Shown: positions 1 to 6,836, counted from the first letter of the stretch. The stretch is DNA of 7,268 bases from UBA4661 sp002405405 (GCA_036847245.1 DAIUAL010000171.1:1-7268); one strand, 5' to 3'. Translations and numbers: made by a program. Notes: generated from the letters alone by a model not told the origin.

Positions 1-352
1 TTGCGGGATGTAGTATTTCCCAGCATCCTATTGTGATAAATGAACTCATTGCATAAGGCATCTTTTGTTTACGTATGAACCAGAGCATACGTTCTATCAA
101 CGCTTCCTCAGTGAATGTTGTATCGCCTGACAGTATTCGTTTGCGATTGTTTGCAAGGCGAATGTAGAACTGCTCTTCTTGTTTGTAGACTTCAACGACC
201 CCACGTATAATGCCTTCAAAGAGCAGTGACACGGCTAATGTGTACCATTGGCGGGCTCCGCTTGTCAAATGCTTAATGGCTGTTTTACCGTCAAGCTGTA
301 TGCAAAAAAGAAAATAAAGGTCGGTAAGTGTATAGCGTGGATCAGCAATCAT
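1..352 (-). CDS. Partial hypothetical protein, C-terminus off the left edge (possibly GPP34-like)
   Basis: An uninterrupted minus-strand reading frame of 117 codons begins at ATG 352-350 and leaves the window without a stop. The start is well fixed: an in-frame TAG lies two codons upstream (358-356), and a weak ACGGA ribosome-binding element sits about 9 nt before the ATG. The protein begins MIADPRYTLTDLYFLFCIQ and has ordinary amino-acid composition, no signal peptide and no obvious membrane span. A hydrophobic helix near residues 41-52 (LAVSLLFEGIIRG) is followed by a charged strand-like stretch, then an acidic/basic helix near residues 83-97. The order (TLTDLYFL, then a helix ending in IRG, then strands) resembles the start of GPP34 (Golgi phosphoprotein 3-like) domains in bacteria. 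That match is from memory and tentative. The gene is divergent from the GNAT gene, with a 112-nt gap. The ORF itself is fairly secure; its function is not. Confidence 0.7.
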   Translation of the reverse strand, partial: MIADPRYTLTDLYFLFCIQLDGKTAIKHLTSGARQWYTLAVSLLFEGIIRGVVEVYKQEEQFYIRLANNRKRILSGDTTFTEEALIERMLWFIRKQKMPYAMSSFITIGCWEILHPA

Positions 353-390
353 ACGCTAGTTCCGTAAAAAGTGGACTGAGAAATTTTTCT

Positions 391-404
391 GCATTATACA
401 ATGC
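391..404. promoter_or_regulatory. Short inverted repeat with a -10-like box in a divergent intergenic region
   Basis: GCATT and AATGC arms flank a 4-nt centre (GCATTATACAATGC), between the left-edge gene and the GNAT gene. Read on the minus strand, positions 398-393 give TATAAT, a perfect sigma70-type -10 box, about 41 nt upstream of the minus-strand ATG. That is a reasonable distance for a short leader. I see no good -35 hexamer at the matching distance, so promoter activity is inferred from one element only. A small regulator could also bind the inverted repeat. For the plus-strand gene I found no convincing promoter here. Confidence 0.3.
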
Positions 405-464
405 TTTTAGCGAAATTGTTGCAGGGCATGGTAGTGTCTTCGTATTAATTTTTCTTTAAAATGT

Positions 465-953
465 ATGCTTGTTATTCGTGCTGCCACATTTGTGGACATT
501 CCACAAATACATGTTTTAGCTCATACTATTTGGCAACCTACTTTTCGGGAGATTTTATCCCAAGAACAGATAGCGTATATGCTGGAAGCTATGTATTCAC
601 CTGAGTCACTGACCCAACAAATGACATCAGGGCAGCATTTTGTTATGGCAGAATGGTCGGGTGAACCTGTAGGGTATGCATCGTATTCGCACAAATCTGC
701 TGATACAACACATTTGCATAAAATTTATCTTCTGCCTGCGATGCAGGGCAAGGGCATTGGCAAAGAATTGATTGCCACTATCGAAGCTCGCGCAAAAGAA
801 GCTGGGGCAACTGCGATAGAACTCTGTGTGAATCGCTATAACAACGCAAAAATCATGTATGAAAAAGTTGGTTTTGTTGTTCTGCGCGAAGAAGATTTTC
901 CTATTGGTCCATATTGGATGAATGATTATGTCTTGCGAAAAGAATTGACCTAA
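465..953 (+). CDS. GNAT-family N-acetyltransferase
   Basis: The 162-residue protein has the layout of a single-domain cytoplasmic GNAT enzyme, which transfers an acetyl group from acetyl-CoA to an amine. The N-terminus (VIRAATFVDIPQI) is the usual beta1-alpha1 opening. Residues 68-75 (PVGYASYS) form the central beta strand. Residues 85-103 (HKIYLLPAMQGKGIGKELI) are motif A, with the acetyl-CoA pyrophosphate-binding Q94-x-x-G97-x-G99 loop. Residues 120-137 (LCVNRYNNAKIMYEKVGF) are motif B, with N126 and Y132 in the positions normally conserved for catalysis and CoA contact. The C-terminal MNDYVLRKEL strand is typical, and the length is normal for the family. The substrate (small amine, antibiotic or protein N-terminus) cannot be told from sequence. 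ATG 465 has no recognisable Shine-Dalgarno; the upstream bases are A/T-rich. The out-of-frame ATG at 461 opens an implausible ORF. The gene sits alone, 127 nt before sdhC, with no terminator seen between them. Confidence 0.92.
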   Translation: MLVIRAATFVDIPQIHVLAHTIWQPTFREILSQEQIAYMLEAMYSPESLTQQMTSGQHFVMAEWSGEPVGYASYSHKSADTTHLHKIYLLPAMQGKGIGKELIATIEARAKEAGATAIELCVNRYNNAKIMYEKVGFVVLREEDFPIGPYWMNDYVLRKELT

Positions 954-1070
954 AGGAATCAATTACACTCCAAAATACCCGACTGACCGCAAGGAAATTT
1001 TCTTAGTTTGAAGTCTATTTTGGAACAAAGAGCAGTGTATTCGTGTTTTCATCTTTACTATCTCATTGTT

Positions 1071-1075
1071 GGAGG
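1071..1075 (+). promoter_or_regulatory. Shine-Dalgarno site that fixes the sdhC start
   Basis: GGAGG lies 5 nt before ATG 1081, ideal spacing. An in-frame TTG at 1066 would extend the protein by five residues, but this site lies inside that extension and would not serve it. ATG 1081 is therefore preferred. The GGAGG before sdhA (1764-1768, 7-nt spacer) and the GGAG before sdhB (3715-3718, 9-nt spacer) follow the same pattern. Confidence 0.85.
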
Positions 1076-1080
1076 ATTCT

Positions 1081-1740
1081 ATGGCGTACATAAGCCGTTT
1101 TACAAAGTATTCCATCGGAAAAAAAATCATTATGGGGATTTCCGGGTTGGGATTATGCGTGTTTGCGTTGGTACATCTGAGCGGTAATTTCCTTTTGCTC
1201 AAAGGACAGGCAGAATTTAATGCCTATGCGGACATTTTGCATAACAAGATACCGGGCTTTGTCGCGGTAGAGCTTGGTTTGGCGGCGTGCTTCATTGTGC
1301 ATATGTGGATGGGTATATCATTGGCAATTCAGAATCGCAATGCACGACCTCAACAGTATGCGGTTAAAAAATCAAATACTACTTCGTTGGGTTCTTCGAC
1401 AATGGCATATACGGGTACATACTTTATTCTTTTTCTGATTATTCATCTGATGAATATCAAATTCGCTTTCTTGCCAAAGCCGATTGTTGATCCCAGTATT
1501 GATAAATATACAGTTACTGCAATGGTGCTTGCCCAGCCGGCATGGTCATTTTTTTATATCATTTCATCGATTATTTTGGGTATTCATTTGAGCCACGGAT
1601 TTTATAGTGCGTTTCAATCGCTTGGTATTGCCGGTGAAAAGACTACACCAAAATTGTTGATTGCCGCGCGTATTTATGGTCTTGTCATTGCCGTTGGGTA
1701 TTCGTACATCGCGGTTTCCATGCTCATGCTTCATCGATAA
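1081..1740 (+). CDS. sdhC: Succinate dehydrogenase/fumarate reductase cytochrome b558 subunit
   Basis: This 219-residue integral membrane protein anchors complex II and passes electrons between the SdhB iron-sulfur clusters and the quinone pool through haem b. Five hydrophobic segments are visible at about residues 15-40, 60-84, 108-131, 150-172 and 192-216, the hallmark of the fused one-subunit (type B, di-haem) anchor. Candidate axial haem ligands lie inside these helices: H32 (in VHLSGN), H74 (in VHMWMG), H122 (in IHLMN), and H169 or H172 (in GIHLSHGF). The match is to the b558 family known from Bacillus SdhC and Wolinella FrdC. Type B enzymes usually use menaquinone, but that is family knowledge. 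Sequence alone does not say whether the enzyme runs as succinate oxidase or fumarate reductase. It is the first gene of a tight operon, with 35 nt to sdhA. Confidence 0.95.
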   Translation: MAYISRFTKYSIGKKIIMGISGLGLCVFALVHLSGNFLLLKGQAEFNAYADILHNKIPGFVAVELGLAACFIVHMWMGISLAIQNRNARPQQYAVKKSNTTSLGSSTMAYTGTYFILFLIIHLMNIKFAFLPKPIVDPSIDKYTVTAMVLAQPAWSFFYIISSIILGIHLSHGFYSAFQSLGIAGEKTTPKLLIAARIYGLVIAVGYSYIAVSMLMLHR

Positions 1741-1775
1741 TTATATCTCATCTCTTCTCACTTGGAGGTTCTTTT

Positions 1776-3695
1776 ATGGGTATTACACTGGATGCAAAAA
1801 TCCCCTCTGGAAATATCGCCGATAAATGGGACAAGCATAAGTTTGAATCTAAACTTGTGAATCCCGCAAATCGTAGAAAGTTTACAGTGCTTGTTGTAGG
1901 AACAGGCTTAGCAGGTGCTTCAGCCGCGGCAACACTTGCCGAGCAAGGATATAAAGTAAAAACATTTTGCTTTCAAGATTCTCCGCGTCGTGCACACAGT
2001 ATTGCGGCTCAAGGCGGTATCAATGCCGCGAAAAACTATCGTAATGATGGCGACAGTGTTTATCGCTTGTTCTATGATACAATCAAGGGGGGCGACTATC
2101 GTGCCCGCGAAGCGAATGTGCATCGCCTTGCGCAGGTGAGTGTTAATATCATTGACCAATGTGTTGCTCAAGGTGTTCCTTTTGCTCGTGAGTATGGCGG
2201 ATACTTAGATAACCGTTCATTCGGTGGTACGCAAGTAGCACGAACATTCTATGCCGCTGGGCAAACGGGGCAGCAACTCCTACTTGGTGCATACAGCGCA
2301 TTGTCGCGTCAGATTGAGCAAGGCGCAATTGAAAGTCATACACGTACTGAAGTGCTGGACATCGTTGTCGTCAATGGTCGTGCACGTGGCATTATTACTC
2401 GTCATTTGATTACCGGCGAAGTCAAACGCCACATGGGTGATGCCGTATTGCTGTGTACCGGTGGATATTCAACCGTATTTTTCCTCTCAACCAATGCGAT
2501 GGGTTGTAATGTGACGGCAACATGGCGTGCCCACAAAAAAGGTGCAGTGTTTGCGAATCCATGCTTTACACAAATTCATCCAACATCGATTCCCGTGCAT
2601 GGCGAAAATCAATCCAAGCTGACGCTCATGAGCGAAGGTCTACGGAATGATGGACGTGTATGGGTGCCAAAAGCCAAGAATGATAAACGTCGTGCAGAAG
2701 ATATTCCTGAAGCAGAGCGTGACTACTATCTTGAGGAGCGGTATCCGTCTTTCGGTAATCTTGTTCCGCGTGATGTAGCTTCACGTGCTGCAAAAAAGGT
2801 ATGCGACGAAGGTCGTGGAGTGGGTTCGAGCGGACAATCGGTGTATATGGATTTCCGTGACTCGATCAAACGACTTGGCAAACAAGTGATTACTGAAAAG
2901 TATGGTAATCTCTTTGATATGTATCATAAAATTACCGGCGAAAATCCAATGGAACAGCCGATGCGAATTTATCCGGCGCCCCACTATACTATGGGTGGCT
3001 TGTGGGTAGATTACAATCTTATGAGTACGATTCCCGGTCTGTTTGTCCTTGGCGAAGCAAACTTCTCCGACCATGGTGCAAATCGCTTGGGTGCAAGTGC
3101 CTTGATGCAAGGTTTAGCTGATGGTTACTTCGTTATACCATATACCTTGGCTAATTATTTTGGTGCAACAACACTCGAAAAAGTTGATACACAAAATCCT
3201 GCTTTCGGAGATGCTGAAAATACTGTCAAAGAACGTTTGAATCGTATTCTTTCCGTCAAAGGAAATCGCACGGTAGATTCTTTTCATAAAGAACTCGGTC
3301 GTGCTATGTGGGATAACTGCGGCATGTCGCGTAATGCTGAAGGATTAACCAAAACAATTGAGCACATTAGCAAACTGCGCGATGAATTTTGGAATACCGT
3401 TCGCGTTCCGGGCGATGCTAACTATGTTAATCCTGAATTGGAGAAAGCAGGTCGTGTTGCAGACTTTTTGGAATTCTCTGAGTTGATGTGCCGCGATGCT
3501 CTGAGTCGCAATGAGTCCTGCGGTGGTCACTTCCGTGAGGAATACCAAACCGAAGATAATGAGGCACGTCGTGATGATGAGAATTACTGCTATGTAGCAG
3601 GATGGGAGTTTAATGGCGTTGGAAAAGAACCAACTCTACACAAAGAGCAATTGGTGTTTGACAATGTGAAGCTTACCCAACGTTCGTACAAATAA
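1776..3695 (+). CDS. sdhA: Succinate dehydrogenase/fumarate reductase flavoprotein subunit
   Basis: This is the 639-residue catalytic subunit, which interconverts succinate and fumarate at a covalently bound FAD on the cytoplasmic face of the membrane. The dinucleotide-binding fold begins at residue 38 (VLVVGTGLAGASAA, glycines 42, 44 and 47). H74, in RRAHSIAAQGG, is the expected 8-alpha-N3-histidyl FAD attachment site. Active-site residues fall in their usual contexts: H268 in QIHPTSIP, the proton-shuttle R332 in LVPRDVASR, H403 in PHYTMGG, and R437 in GANRLGASAL. The C-terminal region (about 490-639) matches the helical and cap segments of the long flavoproteins paired with b558-type anchors. 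The N-terminal 36 residues, including NPANRRKF, are typical of the Bacteroidota/Chlorobiota form. Length is full and no key residue is missing. A GGAGG ribosome-binding site lies 7 nt before the ATG. It is the second operon gene, 32 nt before sdhB. Confidence 0.97.
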   Translation: MGITLDAKIPSGNIADKWDKHKFESKLVNPANRRKFTVLVVGTGLAGASAAATLAEQGYKVKTFCFQDSPRRAHSIAAQGGINAAKNYRNDGDSVYRLFYDTIKGGDYRAREANVHRLAQVSVNIIDQCVAQGVPFAREYGGYLDNRSFGGTQVARTFYAAGQTGQQLLLGAYSALSRQIEQGAIESHTRTEVLDIVVVNGRARGIITRHLITGEVKRHMGDAVLLCTGGYSTVFFLSTNAMGCNVTATWRAHKKGAVFANPCFTQIHPTSIPVHGENQSKLTLMSEGLRNDGRVWVPKAKNDKRRAEDIPEAERDYYLEERYPSFGNLVPRDVASRAAKKVCDEGRGVGSSGQSVYMDFRDSIKRLGKQVITEKYGNLFDMYHKITGENPMEQPMRIYPAPHYTMGGLWVDYNLMSTIPGLFVLGEANFSDHGANRLGASALMQGLADGYFVIPYTLANYFGATTLEKVDTQNPAFGDAENTVKERLNRILSVKGNRTVDSFHKELGRAMWDNCGMSRNAEGLTKTIEHISKLRDEFWNTVRVPGDANYVNPELEKAGRVADFLEFSELMCRDALSRNESCGGHFREEYQTEDNEARRDDENYCYVAGWEFNGVGKEPTLHKEQLVFDNVKLTQRSYK

Positions 3696-3727
3696 GTGTT
3701 TATCTTGAATTAACGGAGATTATACTC

Positions 3728-4480
3728 ATGTCAGCATCAACAATTAGTGTTACGCTCAAAATTTGGCGGCAAAAAAATCCGCAAGATAAAGGGCATTTTG
3801 AAACTTATCCGATTACGGTTTCGACTGATGCATCATTCTTGGAAATGATTGACCAGCTTAATGGTGATTTGATTGTACAAGGTAAAGATCCGGTCGCTTT
3901 TGACCATGATTGTCGTGAGGGTATTTGTGGTATGTGTGGTGCCATGGTGAATGGCTATGCACATGCACATGAGAAAGCAACAACACTTTGCCAAACACAC
4001 ATGCGTTCTTTCAAAAATGGTGAAGAAATTGTTATTGAGCCATGGCGAGCATCAGCATTTCCGATTATTAAAGATTTGATGGTCGATCGCTCATCTTTTG
4101 ACAAGATTATACAGTCCGGTGGATACATTTCTGTGTCTACAGGAAGTGCACCGGATGCAAATGCAACACCAATCTCAAAAATAGCAGCTGATCACGCTTT
4201 TGCATCTGCGGCTTGTATCGGTTGCGGTGCTTGTGTGGCGGCATGTCCGAATGCTTCTGCGATGCTTTTTGTTTCGGCAAAAATTTCACATTTGGCACAT
4301 TTGCCGCAAGGTCGTGTGGAAGGTAAAAAACGTGCGGCGGCAATGATTGACCGTATGGATGAGCTTGGATTTGGAAATTGCACAAATCACCGCGAATGCG
4401 AAGCAGCTTGCCCGAAAGAAATCAAACTAGAGAACATTGCATTGATGAATCGTGAGTTCTTAACTGCAGAGTTTGCATAA
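3728..4480 (+). CDS. sdhB: Succinate dehydrogenase/fumarate reductase iron-sulfur subunit
   Basis: This 250-residue protein is the electron wire of complex II, linking the FAD in SdhA to haem and quinone in SdhC. The N-terminal plant-type ferredoxin domain binds a [2Fe-2S] cluster through C62, C67, C70 (in CREGICGMC) and C88. The C-terminal bacterial-ferredoxin domain has C163-x2-C166-x2-C169, which with C228 should bind the [4Fe-4S] cluster. C173 (followed by proline), C218 and C224 should bind the [3Fe-4S] cluster. All eleven expected cysteines are present, and C173 and C228 both precede prolines as is standard. The ATG is supported by GGAG with a 9-nt spacer. It is the last gene of the operon; the stop codon is followed at once by a tandem repeat and then an intrinsic terminator. 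Confidence 0.97.
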   Translation: MSASTISVTLKIWRQKNPQDKGHFETYPITVSTDASFLEMIDQLNGDLIVQGKDPVAFDHDCREGICGMCGAMVNGYAHAHEKATTLCQTHMRSFKNGEEIVIEPWRASAFPIIKDLMVDRSSFDKIIQSGGYISVSTGSAPDANATPISKIAADHAFASAACIGCGACVAACPNASAMLFVSAKISHLAHLPQGRVEGKKRAAAMIDRMDELGFGNCTNHRECEAACPKEIKLENIALMNREFLTAEFA

Positions 4481-4520
4481 GTGCAAAAAATGTAGATCTA
4501 AGTGCAAAGAATGTAGGTCG
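4479..4520. repeat. Two-copy 21-bp imperfect tandem repeat after the sdhB stop
   Basis: Copies at 4479-4499 and 4500-4520 match at 18 of 21 positions; the shared core is AAGTGCAAA-R-AATGTAG-R-TC. The first copy starts on the last two bases of the sdhB stop codon. Neither copy is self-complementary enough for a stable hairpin. It may be simple slippage, or a small binding site in the 3' untranslated region. Confidence 0.75.
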
Positions 4521-4526
4521 TTACAT

Positions 4527-4567
4527 AAAAAAACCGCTTGAAAGATAATCTCCTCAAGCGGTTTTTT
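4527..4567. terminator. Bidirectional intrinsic terminator ending the sdh operon
   Basis: A perfect 8-bp stem, CCGCTTGA (4534-4541) paired with TCAAGCGG (4554-4561), is extended outward by A-T pairs from an A-run (4527-4533) and a T-run (4562-4567). The loop is 12 nt. On the plus strand the T-run follows the stem 47 nt after the end of sdhB, the canonical rho-independent layout. Because the other flank is an A-run, the same hairpin could terminate minus-strand transcription arriving from the convergent deoA gene, whose stop codon is about 350 nt to the right. Confidence 0.92.
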
Positions 4568-4914
4568 ATTCTGTGGCTACTGGCTTTAAGAATGTGATGC
4601 TATGTCAATTAAGTGGCTCTTTCTATCAAGAGTCGCTCCTCAACTGGCAAATCCGCATGGTTCGGAAATGCTACCGTTATCAGGTGGTTGTTGAGTGGTC
4701 AAAGGCGAGTAGGGAAGTAGCACACCATTCAAGACATAGATGCTATTGTTTTGCAACGTGTAGTATCGTGTTGAATGATTCATGTGCAACTTCGTGTAAA
4801 TGCCTCTTGAAAGCAAACCAAACAGTCTTATTCTTTTGTAAGTGTTTGTCTGATAAAATGTGTGCTGCTTTTTTGCGATAAGAAAGAAATCTGCGTAGGT
4901 GCGAATGTGGAAAG
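4568..4914. other. Gene-poor stretch between the sdh terminator and deoA
   Basis: I found no supportable gene here. Open frames exist on both strands (up to about 100 codons) but lack a ribosome-binding site and are rich in Cys, His and Tyr, unlike the neighbouring proteins. Two overlapping minus-strand frames look mildly protein-like near 4640-4830 (for example SIYVLNGVLLPYSPLT) and could be remnants of a decayed gene. I saw no tRNA, no strong hairpin and no deoA terminator with a T-run. Confidence 0.5.
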
Positions 4915-6216
4915 CTATGATACCCACTCATCCAAGATAAGAGGTTTTGACTCAGTGTGCTCACCAATGGTAAATGCACGCAGGATGCGCTCACGCACAC
5001 CGGTATCAAGTGTCGGCGACAGCGTGTGCACTTCGCAAAGTGGTTCGCCAAATTGTACTTCTGTACCAACTTTTTTATGAAGTATAATACCTGCACCATA
5101 ATCCAGCGTATCGCTTGCTACGCGCCGTCCTGCGCGAATCTCAATACCCGCCAAGCCCAATTCACGAGCATGAATATCGCTTACTACGCCATGCGTAGAA
5201 GCAGTAATGATATGTTTGGTATAGGACTGTTCTGCATACCAGGCTTTGCTTGCTTCGATATTGCCACCTTGCTTTTGAACAATATCATGAAAGACACGCA
5301 ATGCTTTGCCTGACTCAATAACTTCGCGAACATGAGTTAATGCCTGCTCGGAGGTATGAGCAAGTTTTGTTGCAAGAAGCATCGAAACGGCGAGTTGCTC
5401 CGTGATAGCACGAGTATCGGCGGGACCATTCCCTTGTAAAACATCGAGCGATTCTTCAACTTCGAGCCAATTGCCGATGGCTGTGCCGATGGGTTCATCC
5501 ATTGCTGTAAAGACAATTCGCATCGATAAGCCAACTTCGCGCGCTACGCCGAGCATCATCTCTGCAAGTCCACGTGCCGCATCAAAGGTTTCCATAAAGG
5601 CACCTTTGCCGACCTTGATATCCATGACCAATGCATCAAGTCCTTCGGATAATTTTTTGCTCAAGATCGAAGCGGTAATCAATCCAATCGATTCTACGGT
5701 GCCAGTAATGTCACGTGTGTGGTACAGTGTGCGATCAGCAGGAGCAATGGTATCGGTTTGCTTGGCGAAGAAGGCTCCATGTGTGCGAATCATTTCATTG
5801 CGTTGGTCATGAGTTAAATCCATGCTCAAGCCGCGAATTGATTCCATCTTATCGACCGTGCCGCCTGTATGACCAAGACCACGCCCTGAAATCATCGGTA
5901 CAGCCGCGCCACATGCCGTAACAATCGGCAAGAGCGGCAGTGAAATTTTATCGCCGACACCACCGGTGGAATGTTTATCCACAACGGGTTTCGATTGAAA
6001 AGAAAAATCCATACGTTCGCCCGAATCGCGCATGGCAAAAGTGAGCGCGGCAGTTTCGCGAGGCGTAAGACCGCGAATACAGGATGCCATCAGAAATGCT
6101 GCGGCTTGGGCTTCGCTCACTGTCTTGGTGGTAATGCCTTCGATAAGATGAAGAATTTCTGTGCGGGAAAGTTCGTGTCCATCGCGTTTTTTACGGAGAA
6201 TTTCAGAGGTCAGCAT
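4915..6216 (-). CDS. deoA: Thymidine phosphorylase (pyrimidine-nucleoside phosphorylase family)
   Basis: The protein catalyses reversible phosphorolysis of thymidine (and perhaps deoxyuridine or uridine) to free base and (deoxy)ribose-1-phosphate, in cytoplasmic nucleoside salvage. From ATG 6216 it is 433 residues, normal for the family. The N-terminal helical domain opens with ILRKKRDGHELSRTEI. The phosphate-binding loop is KHSTGGVGDKIS (81-92). The family signature SGRGLGHTGGTVDKME occupies 110-125. The pyrimidine-binding residues R168, S183 and K187 lie in TRDITGTVESIGLITASILSKK-like sequence (168-188), matching E. coli R171, S186 and K190. A C-terminal alpha/beta domain follows to residue 433. 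The frame stays open upstream to a TTG at 6279, but the extra 21 residues have no family counterpart, so ATG 6216 is chosen. It has no clear Shine-Dalgarno. Family members of this type can also act on uridine (pdp), so substrate specificity is open. The gene is monocistronic here, convergent with sdh. Confidence 0.93.
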   Translation of the reverse strand: MLTSEILRKKRDGHELSRTEILHLIEGITTKTVSEAQAAAFLMASCIRGLTPRETAALTFAMRDSGERMDFSFQSKPVVDKHSTGGVGDKISLPLLPIVTACGAAVPMISGRGLGHTGGTVDKMESIRGLSMDLTHDQRNEMIRTHGAFFAKQTDTIAPADRTLYHTRDITGTVESIGLITASILSKKLSEGLDALVMDIKVGKGAFMETFDAARGLAEMMLGVAREVGLSMRIVFTAMDEPIGTAIGNWLEVEESLDVLQGNGPADTRAITEQLAVSMLLATKLAHTSEQALTHVREVIESGKALRVFHDIVQKQGGNIEASKAWYAEQSYTKHIITASTHGVVSDIHARELGLAGIEIRAGRRVASDTLDYGAGIILHKKVGTEVQFGEPLCEVHTLSPTLDTGVRERILRAFTIGEHTESKPLILDEWVS

Positions 6217-6329
6217 AGTGTGAAGAAAATAAAATGAAAGAGTCTTGGTTACACTTGTAAGGTAGCAAAGCTTTGACAATACTGTATGGCTTTTTTATGC
6301 GATAATGAACGGTGTATATTGTCTGCATC

Positions 6330-6361
6330 GCGGATGAAGCGGATTGAATGATGACACGGAT
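6330..6361. repeat. Three degenerate CGGAT units
   Basis: GCGGAT occurs at 6330-6335 and 6339-6344, and ACGGAT at 6356-6361, separated by short A/G-rich linkers. From memory, scattered CGGAT/GGATT units of this style often precede genes of the GxxExxY family in other bacteria. Here they lie 76 nt before the start of such a gene. Function is unknown. Confidence 0.5.
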
Positions 6362-6377
6362 GGAAGTAATAAGATGT

Positions 6378-6420
6378 ACGTAATCAAAACAGATAACTAG
6401 AAAACGTAATCATAACAGAT
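6378..6420. repeat. Imperfect 17-bp direct repeat upstream of the GxxExxY gene
   Basis: ACGTAATCAAAACAGAT (6378-6394) recurs as ACGTAATCATAACAGAT (6404-6420), with one mismatch and a 26-bp period. The second copy ends 16 nt before the start codon, so a bound protein or the RNA form could influence translation or transcription of that gene. Confidence 0.8.
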
Positions 6421-6436
6421 TTTATAGAGCAAGAGT

Positions 6437-6832
6437 ATGCAACAAGAGTTAAAGTATAAGGATATCACAGAAAAAATAATCGGTAGTGCTTTCGAGGTGC
6501 ATACATTTTTAGGCAATGGTTTTCAGGAAGTTATTTATCAGAGAGCTTTAGCTTATGAGATGCGTTGTGCGGGGCTTGAATTTGCAAGAGAAATTGAGCA
6601 GAACATATTCTATAAGAATTTGCAAGAACCTATCGGAACAAGGAGAGCCGATTTTGTCGTTGATGGGAAAGTTTTAGTTGAACTCAAAGCAGTTGTGCAA
6701 TTGGACGATGTCCATCTTGCGCAGGCATTAAACTACCTGAAAGCATACAAACTTGAAGTAGGTCTGCTGATTAATTTCGGATCAAAAAGTCTAACTTTCA
6801 AAAGGTTAGTACTGACAAACACTCTAGCGTAA
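6437..6832 (+). CDS. GxxExxY-family protein (PD-(D/E)xK nuclease-like fold)
   Basis: This 131-residue protein carries the family's namesake motif G28-x-x-E31-x-x-Y34 (in GNGFQEVIYQRAL). The preceding helix (ITEKIIGSAFEVHTFLG) is also typical. A nuclease-type core follows: D72 in RRADFVVDG, then E82-x-K84 in VLVELKAV, the arrangement of a PD-(D/E)xK active site. The C-terminal part (LAQALNYLKAYKLEVGLLINFGS) is highly characteristic. The family corresponds to the GxxExxY / PDDEXK_3 models; its biological role is not established, and I infer only a possible metal-dependent nuclease or nucleic-acid-binding activity. Length is complete. An in-frame TAG at 6425-6427 leaves ATG 6437 as the only sensible start; the ribosome-binding site is weak (AGAG, 7 nt upstream). 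Repeats lie on both sides, and A+T-rich sequence begins just after it, suggesting a mobile or variable location. Confidence 0.92.
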   Translation: MQQELKYKDITEKIIGSAFEVHTFLGNGFQEVIYQRALAYEMRCAGLEFAREIEQNIFYKNLQEPIGTRRADFVVDGKVLVELKAVVQLDDVHLAQALNYLKAYKLEVGLLINFGSKSLTFKRLVLTNTLA

Positions 6833-6836
6833 TCCC

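Larger units (their letters stand above)
6217..6436. other. Divergent intergenic region between deoA and the GxxExxY gene
   Basis: This 220-nt region should hold promoters for both flanking genes. Visible elements are a 10-bp perfect palindrome CAAAGCTTTG (6266-6275), a consensus TTGACA on the plus strand (6273-6278) with a poor -10 (TATGCG, 6296-6301, 17-nt spacer), three CGGAT units (6331-6361), and a 17-bp direct repeat (6378-6420). No promoter can be assigned with confidence. Confidence 0.5.

Noticed and set aside
461..604. Alternative ORF from ATG 461, 4 nt before the GNAT start
   Set aside because: It is a short Cys/Tyr/Ser-rich frame overlapping the well-supported GNAT coding sequence.
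954..1070. Promoter for the sdh operon
   Set aside because: TTGAAG at 1008-1013 has no acceptable -10 at 16-18 nt, and the nearest match to the Bacteroidota TAnnTTTG element (about 1016-1023) is imperfect; nothing stands out enough to annotate.
2781..3110. Minus-strand ORF of 109 codons inside sdhA
   Set aside because: It lies opposite the conserved active-site region of SdhA and has no start signal or family resemblance.
4616..4634. Small hairpin CTCTT/AAGAG after the sdh terminator
   Set aside because: The arms are short, no T-run follows on either strand, and it is too far from the deoA stop to act as a convincing terminator.
4573..4881. Plus-strand ORF of 102 codons after the sdh terminator
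   Set aside because: No ribosome-binding site, composition rich in Cys, His and Arg unlike real neighbours, and no recognisable domain; it lies directly behind a strong terminator.
5402..5812. Plus-strand ORF of 136 codons inside deoA
   Set aside because: It is an antisense shadow of a clearly conserved enzyme gene whose catalytic motifs span this region.
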